IMG/VR virus record: IMGVR_UViG_3300044986_000412
Location: 1-40,282 of that record
Strand: one strand, 5' to 3'
DNA length: 40,282 nucleotides
Origin: a virus
The notes under the pieces are model-generated. The model was not told where the DNA came from. It ran no database searches and was given only the letters and a program-made list of their open reading frames with translations. Of the stretch, positions 22,838-31,934 are shown piece by piece; position 1 is the stretch's first letter; each line of letters starts with the position of its first letter. The translations under genes were made by a program, and so were the position numbers.

Positions 22838-24598
22838 TTAGTTTTTAAGGTTACCCGTTAACTTTATTTGCCGTTTGCCATGATCGAATTCCACGCTTTC
22901 TATTTCGCCTTCATCCGTTCCGTTTGGCATTACGACAGTCTGAAATATGTCTAAGATGTTATATGTTTCTTTGCAATAATCCAATATAACTTCGAATTGA
23001 ATCACATCCTTTTTTGCGGGATCGGGCCTGTCGATTACATGGAATTCACTCCATAAGTTATCGTTTACCGTTGACGCATCGGGGTCATGCGACATCGGAT
23101 AGTTATAGTAGTAGCACTCAGCAGGGTTTATGATGGTTCCGCTTATATCGCTTGGGTCATCATCATCCAAAGCGGGTATAGTGAGATAATCGACATAAGG
23201 CGCTTTGATTGCCCTTGCATCTTCAAGGTCGCTTGATGGGTCATATATGATAAGTTTTGCAAGTTGCAAAGTGTCGGTCATTGATTTCAAACAATGCTTC
23301 CAATCATCACCGTTCCCCTGCCATATCAATAATTGATTTGCTATGGACTTAACGAGGTTTATATCCCAGGGCGAATCCTTACCATCCAAAACAAATGAAG
23401 CCGCGCCGTAATCCGTTGAAGTGAATTCAATCGTATCGGTATAATTCGGGCTTGAAGAATCCAAATATTCACCGTTAAATCGTTTCATTAATTCGTTCCC
23501 GATTGCGTCCGTTGCATCAAGTCCGTATTTGTTGTAGATTCGATATGGTTTGCCTTTTCCGTTCCACGAATAACACACAGATGAAAGCAGGTATTCCGCA
23601 TCCGCACCGCTTAAATCTATGGCCGGGGTTGTTCCCCAAATGTTCTCACCTATGCGGTCTTTGCGGTCGAAATACGCTGCCCCTGCTTCGCTGATATACC
23701 ACCGCGCATTAAACACCGGAACCAATGTTTTGAAAAAAGCCGTTAATGTCCATGAGGGTTGATTTGCCGGAATATATCCCTTAGCCGTTGACATCTTGAC
23801 GCCCTTCGTTGTGTACGCACTTAGTACTGCTGTATTGTAGTAGATACTGCCGGAATCGTGGAATATAGGGCTTTTGGTTCCGTCAATTGTGATTCCACAC
23901 TTTGAACATACATTACTCATATAATTACGGACAAACGGCGAAGGCCAGCCTCGCTCACAACCAAAAAAAGAATCAGCTAATGTACTTGGCAATGGTATCT
24001 GTGGAATGTTACTACCTATCACAGAAGTAAGCGCGCCCAATATCGCATTGATAGTTACCACAATGATATTGAATGAGGCCAATAGAAGCGTAATCAAATT
24101 AAAGAACGTCACCAACGCGCCGAATAAAAACGTGGGTTTGATAACGTCGCAATACCGAAATCTTGGGTGTGGGTAGCCGCTTGTAGGGAACTCCTGATAT
24201 TCATTTGCGTGGTTATCTGCAACGGCGGTAAAACTTGCACAATCGTTGTATAGATTTACTTCAGTTAGGTCGGCTTGAAACTCGCATTTGTCATCGTCAC
24301 ACCACCTGAGTAAACGATTTTCAAACTTAAACAAATACTGAGGTGAACCGCTGAAATTTAAATCCGTAATTCTTACACAAATATTATTTGAGGCCCGATT
24401 TGCGGAATCAATTAGGTTTGTTTTGATAAATACATAGGCTGCCCCGCTAAACAAAACGCTTGATATAGTCCGTCTAAGTGGTGATTTATCCGCATCTAAT
24501 TGTCGGTATCTGACCATCTTTGAAACGTCGGCATAGTCGCTATAATCTACCCACGTCAAGTTGTTACAATTGAGGCTTAGTTCTACTTTATAACTCAT
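22838..24598 (-). CDS. Large tail-tip / baseplate-like protein, 586 aa
   Basis: Overlaps the tape measure stop by four bases, the usual place of distal tail (Dit/Tal-like) genes. It has a beta-rich N-terminus and a strongly hydrophobic stretch at about 153-195 (LFGALVTFFNLITLLLA and beyond). A cluster of Cys follows (CERGWP, VCSKCGI). The hydrophobic part could enter the host membrane during DNA delivery. The remainder (about 240-586) is mixed alpha/beta, as in hub proteins. Function by position; no enzyme motif seen. Confidence 0.65.
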   Translation of the reverse strand: MSYKVELSLNCNNLTWVDYSDYADVSKMVRYRQLDADKSPLRRTISSVLFSGAAYVFIKTNLIDSANRASNNICVRITDLNFSGSPQYLFKFENRLLRWCDDDKCEFQADLTEVNLYNDCASFTAVADNHANEYQEFPTSGYPHPRFRYCDVIKPTFLFGALVTFFNLITLLLASFNIIVVTINAILGALTSVIGSNIPQIPLPSTLADSFFGCERGWPSPFVRNYMSNVCSKCGITIDGTKSPIFHDSGSIYYNTAVLSAYTTKGVKMSTAKGYIPANQPSWTLTAFFKTLVPVFNARWYISEAGAAYFDRKDRIGENIWGTTPAIDLSGADAEYLLSSVCYSWNGKGKPYRIYNKYGLDATDAIGNELMKRFNGEYLDSSSPNYTDTIEFTSTDYGAASFVLDGKDSPWDINLVKSIANQLLIWQGNGDDWKHCLKSMTDTLQLAKLIIYDPSSDLEDARAIKAPYVDYLTIPALDDDDPSDISGTIINPAECYYYNYPMSHDPDASTVNDNLWSEFHVIDRPDPAKKDVIQFEVILDYCKETYNILDIFQTVVMPNGTDEGEIESVEFDHGKRQIKLTGNLKN

Positions 24599-27189
24599 AG
24601 ACGTGCCATTTTAATGAGTAACCCCTGACGGTTCAGATGACCCGCAATTGATGTAGCAAACTGCCCCGAATCGAAGCCGTTGTAAATATTTATTTCGCGC
24701 TGTTTTAGCAACTCATTGGTCTTATCCAATTTGCTTTCGACGCCGCTTATATCCAATGACATAGATCGCGCTTGTTGATGGTCGCTTACTGCTTTGTCAA
24801 TGTCAAGGGTATCTGTTACGAAATATCCGTTACTTGCACGCATTACCTTTAGTTTGCGTTGGTGTATGCCCTCAAACATTTGTTTATGTTTGGCCGTTAA
24901 GTCATGGTCCATAACGAATTCGCGTTTGTGGTACTTATACGGCCTACGTCCTACGGCTGTGCTTTCTTGCTCAGCAGGACCGTCACCGGTGTATCCACCT
25001 TCATAGAATTCATATTCCTTCGAAGCGCTCCGAATAGCTGCAATGCTGGCGGTTATCCCCGCTGCAATAGCGATAACATTAGCTGCAATAAGTACAGGGT
25101 TTTTTGTATTGGCAATAGTAGCTATTGCTCCCGATATTGCAACGGCTTGATTTGCAACAATCACACCTGCATCAATAACACGCTGTTGTCGCTCGTATCT
25201 TTCGCGCTTGGCTAAAAGTTCATTTAATCGGTCCTCCTCAATATTTAACGATTCCTTAGACCCTTTCTCCTGACTATCTCTAATGGCTTCAACTCTTTTC
25301 TCCTGCAATTGAATGAGCCTATCGGTTTTGTTTTGTTCGGTTTCAAGAAGTGATTGCGTTGCATCTGCCAACGCCATTGTATTTTCCCATAACTCCTGAC
25401 GTGCTATTTGTTTGCGTTTTTCGGATTCGGATTTCGATATAGCCGTTTTGCGTTCTTCAGATGTTTTGTGTTCTTTCACACCGGCTTCGGCTCCTGATAC
25501 GGCTGTATCAAATACTTCCTGACGTGCTAATCCCTGCATCAACCGCGCTGAACTGATTTGAATGTTTAGTTCATCCTGTGATGCTTGTATTTGTCGGGCC
25601 TCCTTCGCGGCGCGTTCAATCAACTTGTAAAACGCCCATCCTGAACCCGGTTTATCCAACTCCTCAATAGGCGTTTCCCCTACAACAACTTTTATCTTTA
25701 TTTTATTTTCCGGCTTTGCAAGTACCTTGTTTGTTTTCTTTACTTCGCCCTCTACCTCATCATAAAGTTTTGCATTCGGATTCAAAGGTGCGTTATCACC
25801 TTTGCCCTGCGTGAGCTGATTAAACGCCCTTCTTAATGTGGTCGCCTTTTGGACATATTTGTTAAACTGCTCTAAATATTTGTCAAGGTCTTTGCGGGCT
25901 TGAATTTCATCCAATGGATTGCGCCGTCCTGCTAAGGCATCATCAAGTCGGGCCTGTGCTTTATCTGCAAATCCCTTGTATTGAATGGCTAAACGGGCGT
26001 ATGTCATAGCCTGCTCCTCCATCTTCTTAATACCGGCTGGGTCGTTTGCATACTTACCCGCTAAAGCGCCGGCATCTCTGTTTACATGCCTGTTAAATTG
26101 TTCATCAATACTTTCGAATGTGTAATTAATCCCGTTCAGAATCTCAGTCAAAAACGGCAAAAAACGCATCTTTACCGAATCCAAAGCACCGCCAAAATCT
26201 TCCTTGATGTTATTGATTAACATCTTGTTTTTCTGTTCAATCCCCTCAGTGGTTTGCGCATAGATAGCCGTTGACCCCTGTAACTTAGTATAGAACTCAC
26301 CCAATACAAGATTAAGCCTATCATGTTCGGACTTCACGCCCTTAATACTCAGACCGTAATCCCTGAGCGTTTGACCGCCCCGCCCCTCCATGATGTTCAC
26401 TACCTTTTCGGTCGCAGTCGCTAAATCAATTCTTTCGGCTGAAGCTAATTCGATAATAACCGGCAACAACTTGGACAATTCCTCACGGCTTACTTTTCCG
26501 TAATTAACTAAGGCTGTTTGCGCCTTCATGATGTCATCGTTATCAAATAGTCCGTTGAATTTAGCTGCTAATTGGTCGGCTTCGCGTTGTAGCCCAATGA
26601 GCATATCACCTTTACCGATGTTGTTTAGTGAACGGCTAAGGTCATTGGCCACCTGTGTGGCCTCGCGGAATTCGTCTGATGCATCAGATACAAATCCTGA
26701 TACAGCATTCATAGCAGTTTGAAACAAAGCCATGCCACCACCAATACCCAACCCCATCGCTAAACTACTCCCGAATGATGATACCTTGCTGCCAAAGGAC
26801 TGAGCCTTAGTTGACATCGCAGCCAATTGATTATCGACCTTGCCTAACTCCCTGAGTAATGCCTGAACATTTGCGGGGTCGTTTGTCTTTCGTAGCTGTT
26901 CGTATAAGTCTTTTTGCGAGCGCCGTAGTTTTTCGGTAAGGTCTAACTGCTTTTTTTGCGAAGTCGTAATGTTATCCGCTGCGGCCTGCATCTTCTTTAG
27001 TTCGCCTGTAAGCCGTTGAACCTTTGCGGGGTCATTTGTTTTGCGTAGTTGGTCCTCTAACTTTGCGCCGCCGGTCCTGAGTTCGTCTAATACTTTATCC
27101 TGATGCTTCATTTCATCAGTTACCTGCTTCAACTCCTTTAGGTTTGAATCCCAACTAATTCGGGCTATTGCGTCAAATATTTCGGCCAT
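24595..27189 (-). CDS. Tape measure protein
   Basis: At 864 aa this is the longest protein in the window. The N-terminal 130 residues are coiled coil and hold a doubled motif: QLRKTNDPAKVQ (about 47-58) and QLRKTNDPANVQ (about 98-109). A Gly/Ala/Met-rich hydrophobic segment follows near 140-170, then long helices. A second hydrophobic stretch (VIAIAAGITASIAAI, about 716-730) and the tail GGYTGDGPAEQE are common at tape-measure ends. Length predicts a tail of about 130 nm (0.15 nm per residue), so a siphovirus-like virion. It lies directly after the frameshifted chaperone genes, as expected. Confidence 0.88.
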   Translation of the reverse strand: MAEIFDAIARISWDSNLKELKQVTDEMKHQDKVLDELRTGGAKLEDQLRKTNDPAKVQRLTGELKKMQAAADNITTSQKKQLDLTEKLRRSQKDLYEQLRKTNDPANVQALLRELGKVDNQLAAMSTKAQSFGSKVSSFGSSLAMGLGIGGGMALFQTAMNAVSGFVSDASDEFREATQVANDLSRSLNNIGKGDMLIGLQREADQLAAKFNGLFDNDDIMKAQTALVNYGKVSREELSKLLPVIIELASAERIDLATATEKVVNIMEGRGGQTLRDYGLSIKGVKSEHDRLNLVLGEFYTKLQGSTAIYAQTTEGIEQKNKMLINNIKEDFGGALDSVKMRFLPFLTEILNGINYTFESIDEQFNRHVNRDAGALAGKYANDPAGIKKMEEQAMTYARLAIQYKGFADKAQARLDDALAGRRNPLDEIQARKDLDKYLEQFNKYVQKATTLRRAFNQLTQGKGDNAPLNPNAKLYDEVEGEVKKTNKVLAKPENKIKIKVVVGETPIEELDKPGSGWAFYKLIERAAKEARQIQASQDELNIQISSARLMQGLARQEVFDTAVSGAEAGVKEHKTSEERKTAISKSESEKRKQIARQELWENTMALADATQSLLETEQNKTDRLIQLQEKRVEAIRDSQEKGSKESLNIEEDRLNELLAKRERYERQQRVIDAGVIVANQAVAISGAIATIANTKNPVLIAANVIAIAAGITASIAAIRSASKEYEFYEGGYTGDGPAEQESTAVGRRPYKYHKREFVMDHDLTAKHKQMFEGIHQRKLKVMRASNGYFVTDTLDIDKAVSDHQQARSMSLDISGVESKLDKTNELLKQREINIYNGFDSGQFATSIAGHLNRQGLLIKMARL

Positions 27190-27274
27190 AAATAAACCTT
27201 TGTTTAGATTTACTCAGTTCAAATAGGCCGAAGCACGCCAAAGATTAGTACAAAATTAAACCCTTTCGATGGAA

Positions 27275-27517
27275 TTATTTTCTTTTTTTTGCGTTCATGG
27301 CCTCAGACCTGTTTTTATCCGACTTCTGTTTGGCTTCCAACCGTCGCACCGCTTGTGAATTAGCGTATAAGAACTGATAAAACGCCTCTACACTCCATTT
27401 CATTACCTCTTTGATTTCAGATGGTTTGCGGTCTGCTATGGTGAAGATAAGATAGTTATTTTCTTCAATACGCGCCTGTATCTCTAATCCAATGTCGGCA
27501 ACTGGCTTTGGCGCTCT
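27275..27517 (-). CDS. Tail assembly chaperone, -1 frameshift extension
   Basis: An 80-codon stretch with no ATG near its beginning, in the -1 frame of the gene at 27484-28008, ending TAA at 27275-27277. It codes a charged helical protein (IEENNYLIFTIADRK, VEAFYQFLY) ending in Lys/Arg. The shift could occur at AAA (27519-27517) in GTA-AAA-GAG: moving back one base keeps Lys-tRNA paired with AAA, after which AGA follows. The fusion would be 244 aa. Tail chaperones of many siphophages (lambda G/GT) use this arrangement just before the tape measure, exactly the place here. The shift itself is inferred; the open frame and position are seen. Confidence 0.7.
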   Translation of the reverse strand, partial: RAPKPVADIGLEIQARIEENNYLIFTIADRKPSEIKEVMKWSVEAFYQFLYANSQAVRRLEAKQKSDKNRSEAMNAKKRK

Positions 27518-28008
27518 TTTACGGCTTGGAATACGGCTAATATATCGCTGTTGGATATATCCGCTGAGTTGTTGATGTAGGCGAAGGCCTTTGTGATAAA
27601 AAAATCCCGATTAGATTCGTCCCTCCTCCAAACCTCTTTTTTCTTCTTTTGAAATTCAACATCCATCTCAATCGGTTCATCATCCATCATAAAATAAACA
27701 CAGGCCAAATCTTCGTAATGCTGCATTTCTGCTATGCGTTTGATTCGACCTTTGATGTTTTGCCCGATAGCAATACAATCCTGCTTTAGTTGCTTGATGT
27801 CATTGATTGACATAGCCCGGTCGATTAGTTCAGACATCATGTTATCAAGAAAGTCCTCAGATATTCCCATCCTGATGTATAACTCCTGTATTTCGGCCTC
27901 CATGTAGCGTTGATAAAGGATTTCATCTGCCTGATGGATTTCATAAAACTTGTGGCCGTCTATGACCTTAACGGGTTCACGCCTCAGTTGTGGGTGTATT
28001 GCCTCCAT
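27484..28008 (-). CDS. Tail assembly chaperone, zero-frame product
   Basis: A 174-aa helical, acidic protein ending QSQLPTLD. It occupies the slot just before the tape measure where gpG-type chaperones are found. The -1 frame is open beneath its last 40 or so codons and continues 70 codons beyond the stop. Sites that may promote slippage are GTAAAAGAG (27522-27514) and CCAAAG a little further on. It overlaps the 92-aa gene by 32 bases. Identity rests on location and the frameshift arrangement. Confidence 0.65.
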   Translation of the reverse strand: MEAIHPQLRREPVKVIDGHKFYEIHQADEILYQRYMEAEIQELYIRMGISEDFLDNMMSELIDRAMSINDIKQLKQDCIAIGQNIKGRIKRIAEMQHYEDLACVYFMMDDEPIEMDVEFQKKKKEVWRRDESNRDFFITKAFAYINNSADISNSDILAVFQAVKERQSQLPTLD

Positions 28009-28255
28009 TTGTAAGTTTGTTTAGTTGTTCTGTAATTCGGTCGCGTTCAGTTCCGGGCTTGTAATACGGCAGGATATAGTTAAGAATTCCCGGCCAACCA
28101 TTGATGATATAAGCAGCCCGCATGCGTTGATAGTGGTCAAGATGTTTAACCGCTCGTGGCATCTTTCCGGTTTCGATTAGGACATTTTTTGGCAATAGCT
28201 TTGCCATGTGCTTCATCTCAACTCTGACCTCTTTAGTGATTCCTGCTATAATCAT
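27977..28255 (-). CDS. Hypothetical tail-region protein, 92 aa
   Basis: Not recognised. A basic helical protein (VRVEMKHMAKLLPKNVLI) with a central HLDHYQRMRAAYIINGW segment. It overlaps its neighbours on both sides (four bases with the lipoprotein, 32 with the chaperone). A small tail assembly or adaptor protein seems likely from its place. Confidence 0.6.
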   Translation of the reverse strand: MIIAGITKEVRVEMKHMAKLLPKNVLIETGKMPRAVKHLDHYQRMRAAYIINGWPGILNYILPYYKPGTERDRITEQLNKLTNGGNTPTTEA

Positions 28256-28746
28256 GCGCGGTTAAATCTTACTACGTTAAACACGCCGTTATGAATCAGG
28301 ATCGTATCTGTGTTATTGTATAGCCTGAGTTGAAACAATCCAGACATGGTAGTGTCTGTAATCTCTGTGAATTCAATATATGAACTACCATCACCATGAC
28401 TCATTGTATAACCGATGTTACCATGCTTCGCCCATGCGTAAAATGGGCGCTGCGAACAGGTCCAGCTATCTGAATCGCTATAACAACCCGTTTTTAGCGT
28501 ATCTGTTACGATTTGGAACGTAATCCCGTTGTAAGCATTGCCGGGCTGTGCTTGACTGAATACAAACGGCTGGCAGGCCGTAATAGACCCCAACCAACCG
28601 AAGCTACCTGTTGTCCATGTAACGGTATCGGTCTGATTCACTACATACGAAATAGAACCCGACACAGGCGGTAATTGATAGTTTGGATTGCTTGATTGAT
28701 TGCATGACAATATCAGGACCGCTAAGGCCATTAATAGGTATTTCAT
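28252..28746 (-). CDS. Putative lipoprotein, 164 aa
   Basis: The N-terminus MKYLLMALAVLILSC is a lipoprotein signal with Cys15 at the lipobox, followed by NQSSNPNYQ. The mature domain is beta-rich with many Thr, Trp and Tyr and two Cys (GCYSDSDSWTCSQ, about 91-103). It overlaps the TerL stop by four bases. An outer-surface phage lipoprotein expressed with packaging genes could block adsorption or DNA entry by related phages (superinfection exclusion). That is inference. Confidence 0.7.
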   Translation of the reverse strand: MKYLLMALAVLILSCNQSSNPNYQLPPVSGSISYVVNQTDTVTWTTGSFGWLGSITACQPFVFSQAQPGNAYNGITFQIVTDTLKTGCYSDSDSWTCSQRPFYAWAKHGNIGYTMSHGDGSSYIEFTEITDTTMSGLFQLRLYNNTDTILIHNGVFNVVRFNRA

Positions 28747-30074
28747 AGTTTAAAAGTTTTCATATAGTCATTGAGATAGGTAGTTAATAGATATAAGAAG
28801 CCATCAGTTAAATGCATACCATATTCAGTATTGCCTGATGTCTTAAACATCTTATCTTTCCCTTCCTCAGTCGTTGCTAACTCAATATCAGCTATTAAGT
28901 CAACGGTCCCGACAGGACAAAAGTACAACTTTGGATGGTTCTGCAAAATAGTATTAACAAAAATCCTGATTTCCCTCCATGCATTCTCACCGGCATAGCT
29001 GATTTGGCACTTATCAATCTGATTCAAACTAATTTTTAGCGACTCCCTTATCATGGTGTACATCGTAGCATTCGGGCTGTTAAACCCCTGATTTCGGTTG
29101 TGGCCTGATGGGTCACCAGTAACCCTGAGCACCGCGCCGGGGAAATCAGTAAGTATGCGCTGACATAGCTGTGATATTGTGCAGTTCGGTATCTTGTATG
29201 CCTTCAAAATGAATATAAACGCACCCGGAACTAATTGAGATACGACGCATGTAGCGGGGTCGATATTGAAATCAAAACTGAGTATAAGCGGAAACGCTGG
29301 GTTAAACGGTATGCGCTCAGGGTACACATGCCTTGATTTATCGAATGCGTAGAACCATGGGTTTTTGTTTTCAAAGCTGTTCCAATCACCCTCAATCATT
29401 CGGGCCTTGATGTCTGGCGGCATTCGGTTCCACACCTCCCATTGTTGTTTAGTGTTTGACGGCTCATTCGTCGGGCTAAGTGGAACGAATAGTTCCGATT
29501 GTGGTAACGTCCCCGATTTGTAAGGCGTATAGATTTCTTTTTTAATCCACCCGGGGTGCGGATTACATGTAGTTAATACAAGCGGGTTCGGCTCATCAGG
29601 AATATGCCACGATCCGACACGCTGAAGGACGGCGTTATAATATTCAAAACTCACGTCCTCCAATTGGTCAAAGAATGCGCCGTTAATCTCAAGCCCTAAA
29701 GTATCTGTGAAATCTTTATCCCTGCTTTCGTTTGCGCCTATGAAGAATATCCGCGCGCCGTTTGGTTTGTACAACAAGTGATAGTTAGACCTTGATTTAC
29801 TCCAATGCCATTTCTTTGAGCCTCTGAGTATCTTTGAAAAGGTTTCAATTGTTGTGGATTCAAGGATAGTCAAATCCTTTCTGTGAACGCTCCATTTGCT
29901 TAGTGGGTACTGAATTGCCAACGTAATCAATGCAAGTGAATTGGTAACGGTCTTGCCGCCCCTAATTGCCCCGCCTGAGTGAATCCTGTTATATGGGTTA
30001 AGCCCCTGCGCTGCGCCTATAATGGTTTGGAACAGATTGAATTGTGTGGGCCTATCTTTAAAGCTAAATTGCAA
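28743..30074 (-). CDS. terL: Terminase large subunit
   Basis: A 443-aa packaging motor. The ATPase has Walker A GGAIRGGKT (34-42) and a Walker B/catalytic site with FFDQLED (134-140). The C-terminal RNase H-like nuclease has SFDFN with Asp268, GDPSG (320-324) and an Asp in LTDGF near the end. It cuts concatemers and drives DNA into the head. It follows TerS with one base between them. The next genes are tail genes, not the portal, which is unusual. The family subtype would predict whether packaging is headful; I cannot assign it by eye. Confidence 0.93.
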   Translation of the reverse strand: MQFSFKDRPTQFNLFQTIIGAAQGLNPYNRIHSGGAIRGGKTVTNSLALITLAIQYPLSKWSVHRKDLTILESTTIETFSKILRGSKKWHWSKSRSNYHLLYKPNGARIFFIGANESRDKDFTDTLGLEINGAFFDQLEDVSFEYYNAVLQRVGSWHIPDEPNPLVLTTCNPHPGWIKKEIYTPYKSGTLPQSELFVPLSPTNEPSNTKQQWEVWNRMPPDIKARMIEGDWNSFENKNPWFYAFDKSRHVYPERIPFNPAFPLILSFDFNIDPATCVVSQLVPGAFIFILKAYKIPNCTISQLCQRILTDFPGAVLRVTGDPSGHNRNQGFNSPNATMYTMIRESLKISLNQIDKCQISYAGENAWREIRIFVNTILQNHPKLYFCPVGTVDLIADIELATTEEGKDKMFKTSGNTEYGMHLTDGFLYLLTTYLNDYMKTFKL

Positions 30075-30075
30075 T

Positions 30076-30549
30076 TTATCCGATTGTGATTTTTGCGCCG
30101 TTTGGTAGTTCTAAGACCTGATGCTCTTTGTCTTTGCCTTCGGAGTCGGTGTTGGCTATTTTGGCGGGGGCATAGTCCCCATCTATTTTTGCCAAATAGT
30201 CCAAAGCCTTCAATTGGTCGCTTGGTGACGGCATTATGATTTGCCCCTCTACCCGCTTGGCTTTGCCCAATGCAATACTTTCAGCTATCTTCATTCGTGC
30301 GTATTTGTCCAATACAAGCGATTTGGCGGCCTCTGTCTCCGTCCTGATGCTTTCCTCGGCCTTTTGTTTATTAACGGATTCTCGGTGCGCTGAATACTCT
30401 TCGTTGGCAGATTTCCAATACCTTACAAACGTCTGTTCGGTTAACTCAAATTTACTAACGAAAGCTAACATAACTTCCTTATACTGAACATTTCCTTTAT
30501 TCAGCTCATCAATGATAAAATCTATGTATTGCCTTTTATTTGGTTTCAT
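30076..30549 (-). CDS. terS: Terminase small subunit
   Basis: A 157-aa protein directly before TerL. The N-terminal half has helix-turn-helix features (QYKEVMLAFVSKFELTEQ, then WKSANEEY), followed by a long charged helix, as in oligomeric TerS. The C-terminus is a short beta-like tail (VLELPNGAKITIG). It would recognise the packaging site on the phage genome. It overlaps the Mom-like gene upstream by four bases, so modification and packaging genes are co-translated. Assignment is by context and shape. Confidence 0.75.
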   Translation of the reverse strand: MKPNKRQYIDFIIDELNKGNVQYKEVMLAFVSKFELTEQTFVRYWKSANEEYSAHRESVNKQKAEESIRTETEAAKSLVLDKYARMKIAESIALGKAKRVEGQIIMPSPSDQLKALDYLAKIDGDYAPAKIANTDSEGKDKEHQVLELPNGAKITIG

Positions 30550-31334
30550 TTTAGTTTGAGCGAGGAGGTCGGTGTAACCGCCATCTCAATACTGGAAGTA
30601 TTGCGACTTTTATTTAGCCCACCCTCGCATATTTCTTTTCTGCTTTGTAAAGATACTTTTTTCCCTTTATACATTCCTGCTCCCATTTCATCTATTTTGC
30701 TAAATGGTAATATTGGAACGGTTATTTTGCAGGATTTGTCGATTAGGTAAATGTATCGGAGTTGGAAACCATCTACTTTTTTTGCCCCTGTTCTTTCTTT
30801 AAAATTGCTAAACTTTTCGCCTAATTTATAACCAACTTTCTTTTTTAAAAGATGGCTGCTTGCCCTTAACCCTATGTCGGCAAATCTAAACCCATCAGGC
30901 ATTTCATAAATAGTGCTGTTTTTTGTAACCCCCAATAATTTAAAACCACTTGCTCTATATATCGTACCGTCACCACATTGCGTTCCGTCTGCAAAAGAAA
31001 TAACCCACTTTATATGTGATGCGTTTTTCTTTAGCAATTTCATGCAAATCGAAATACATCTACTTTCGCTATACTTTGGCAAATATTCATCAAATGCCAT
31101 TCTGTTTAATTCTAAAAATTCATTCCATTTAGTGCCTTCTACATAATTAATGCAGTTTGATTTTTGCATTGATGGCCCAAATTGCAAAACTCCATGCAAC
31201 TTTTCATCTAAAAAACAACCAAAACAAACGGAAGGGTTAACTGCACTTTTACCCGAATAATGATGTTTCTTTACAAACTCATTTGCAATCTTTGACGGTA
31301 TTACCTTAACAATTATTTCCTTTGCTCTGCCCAT
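30546..31334 (-). CDS. Mom-like DNA modification protein (packaging region)
   Basis: A 262-aa protein of the Mom-like acyltransferase type. HHYSGK is at 24-29, followed by FGCFLDEKLHGVLQFGPS, ELNRMAF (about 74-80), then VISFADGTQCGDGTIYRASG (about 111-130). The C-terminal third is an extra basic domain ending SLKLK. Mu Mom converts adenine to a modified form that blocks host restriction. A similar role on this phage's DNA before packaging fits its place between a ParB-like gene and TerS. It is clearly diverged from the cassette-borne Mom-like protein at 3998-4702. The modified base, if any, is unknown. Confidence 0.78.
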   Translation of the reverse strand: MGRAKEIIVKVIPSKIANEFVKKHHYSGKSAVNPSVCFGCFLDEKLHGVLQFGPSMQKSNCINYVEGTKWNEFLELNRMAFDEYLPKYSESRCISICMKLLKKNASHIKWVISFADGTQCGDGTIYRASGFKLLGVTKNSTIYEMPDGFRFADIGLRASSHLLKKKVGYKLGEKFSNFKERTGAKKVDGFQLRYIYLIDKSCKITVPILPFSKIDEMGAGMYKGKKVSLQSRKEICEGGLNKSRNTSSIEMAVTPTSSLKLK

Positions 31335-31927
31335 TGCATTATAATTAAATAAAGTGCGTTACCATTTGAATTTTCGTTGCCCATTGTTTCGCAATATTTA
31401 TATTCTTCAGTTTCTTTAATATCTGATATTGCGTTTTTAATTTGGTCTGCTTGTTCATCTGCTAAAGTAAAAGTCATTTGTTGAAACGGTGCTTTATCTC
31501 CATCAGGCAGGGTGAAATCTGTTCCAAAATCATCGCTATCTTTTACACTATCCACTATCTCAACGCCCAACTCTTCAATATCCAAATCATATTCCACCGC
31601 AATTTCTTCAATGAGTTCAGTATCAAGGTCTATATTCTGTTTTGATGTCGTGTTTGCCAATATCTGAGCCTTGTAGTATAATTCGGTGTTATCCTCGATG
31701 TCATCCCTTACGATTACGGGGTACTCATTATCCGATAAATGTACTTCCTTTGGCTTTTTACCCTGTTTATCAAACGTGGCCTTTCTTGCATGACCGCTGA
31801 TTATTGTCCCTTCTTTTGTAACTGATATGGATTCAATCACCCCGATTTCATTGATTGATTTCTCAAGCAATTGCATACCCTTGTCGGTGTGTCGGTTTGT
31901 ATTCCGTTTGCTGGGCGTTATCTTCAT
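31313..31927 (-). CDS. ParB/sulfiredoxin-like domain protein
   Basis: From the ATG at 31927 the protein is 204 aa. An upstream in-frame GTG (31945) lies in the -7 box and is rejected. The N-terminus has the ParB/Srx fold pattern: KSINEIGVIESISV (about 24-37) then ISGHARKA (about 43-50), where the GHxR motif forms the nucleotide- or DNA-related site. The C-terminal part is acidic. Such genes often lie beside terminase or DNA-modification genes in phages and may bind DNA or act as a cofactor nuclease/CTPase. It overlaps the Mom-like gene by 22 bases, pointing to joint action. Confidence 0.78.
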   Translation of the reverse strand: MKITPSKRNTNRHTDKGMQLLEKSINEIGVIESISVTKEGTIISGHARKATFDKQGKKPKEVHLSDNEYPVIVRDDIEDNTELYYKAQILANTTSKQNIDLDTELIEEIAVEYDLDIEELGVEIVDSVKDSDDFGTDFTLPDGDKAPFQQMTFTLADEQADQIKNAISDIKETEEYKYCETMGNENSNGNALYLIIMQWAEQRK

Positions 31928-31934
31928 ACACCCG

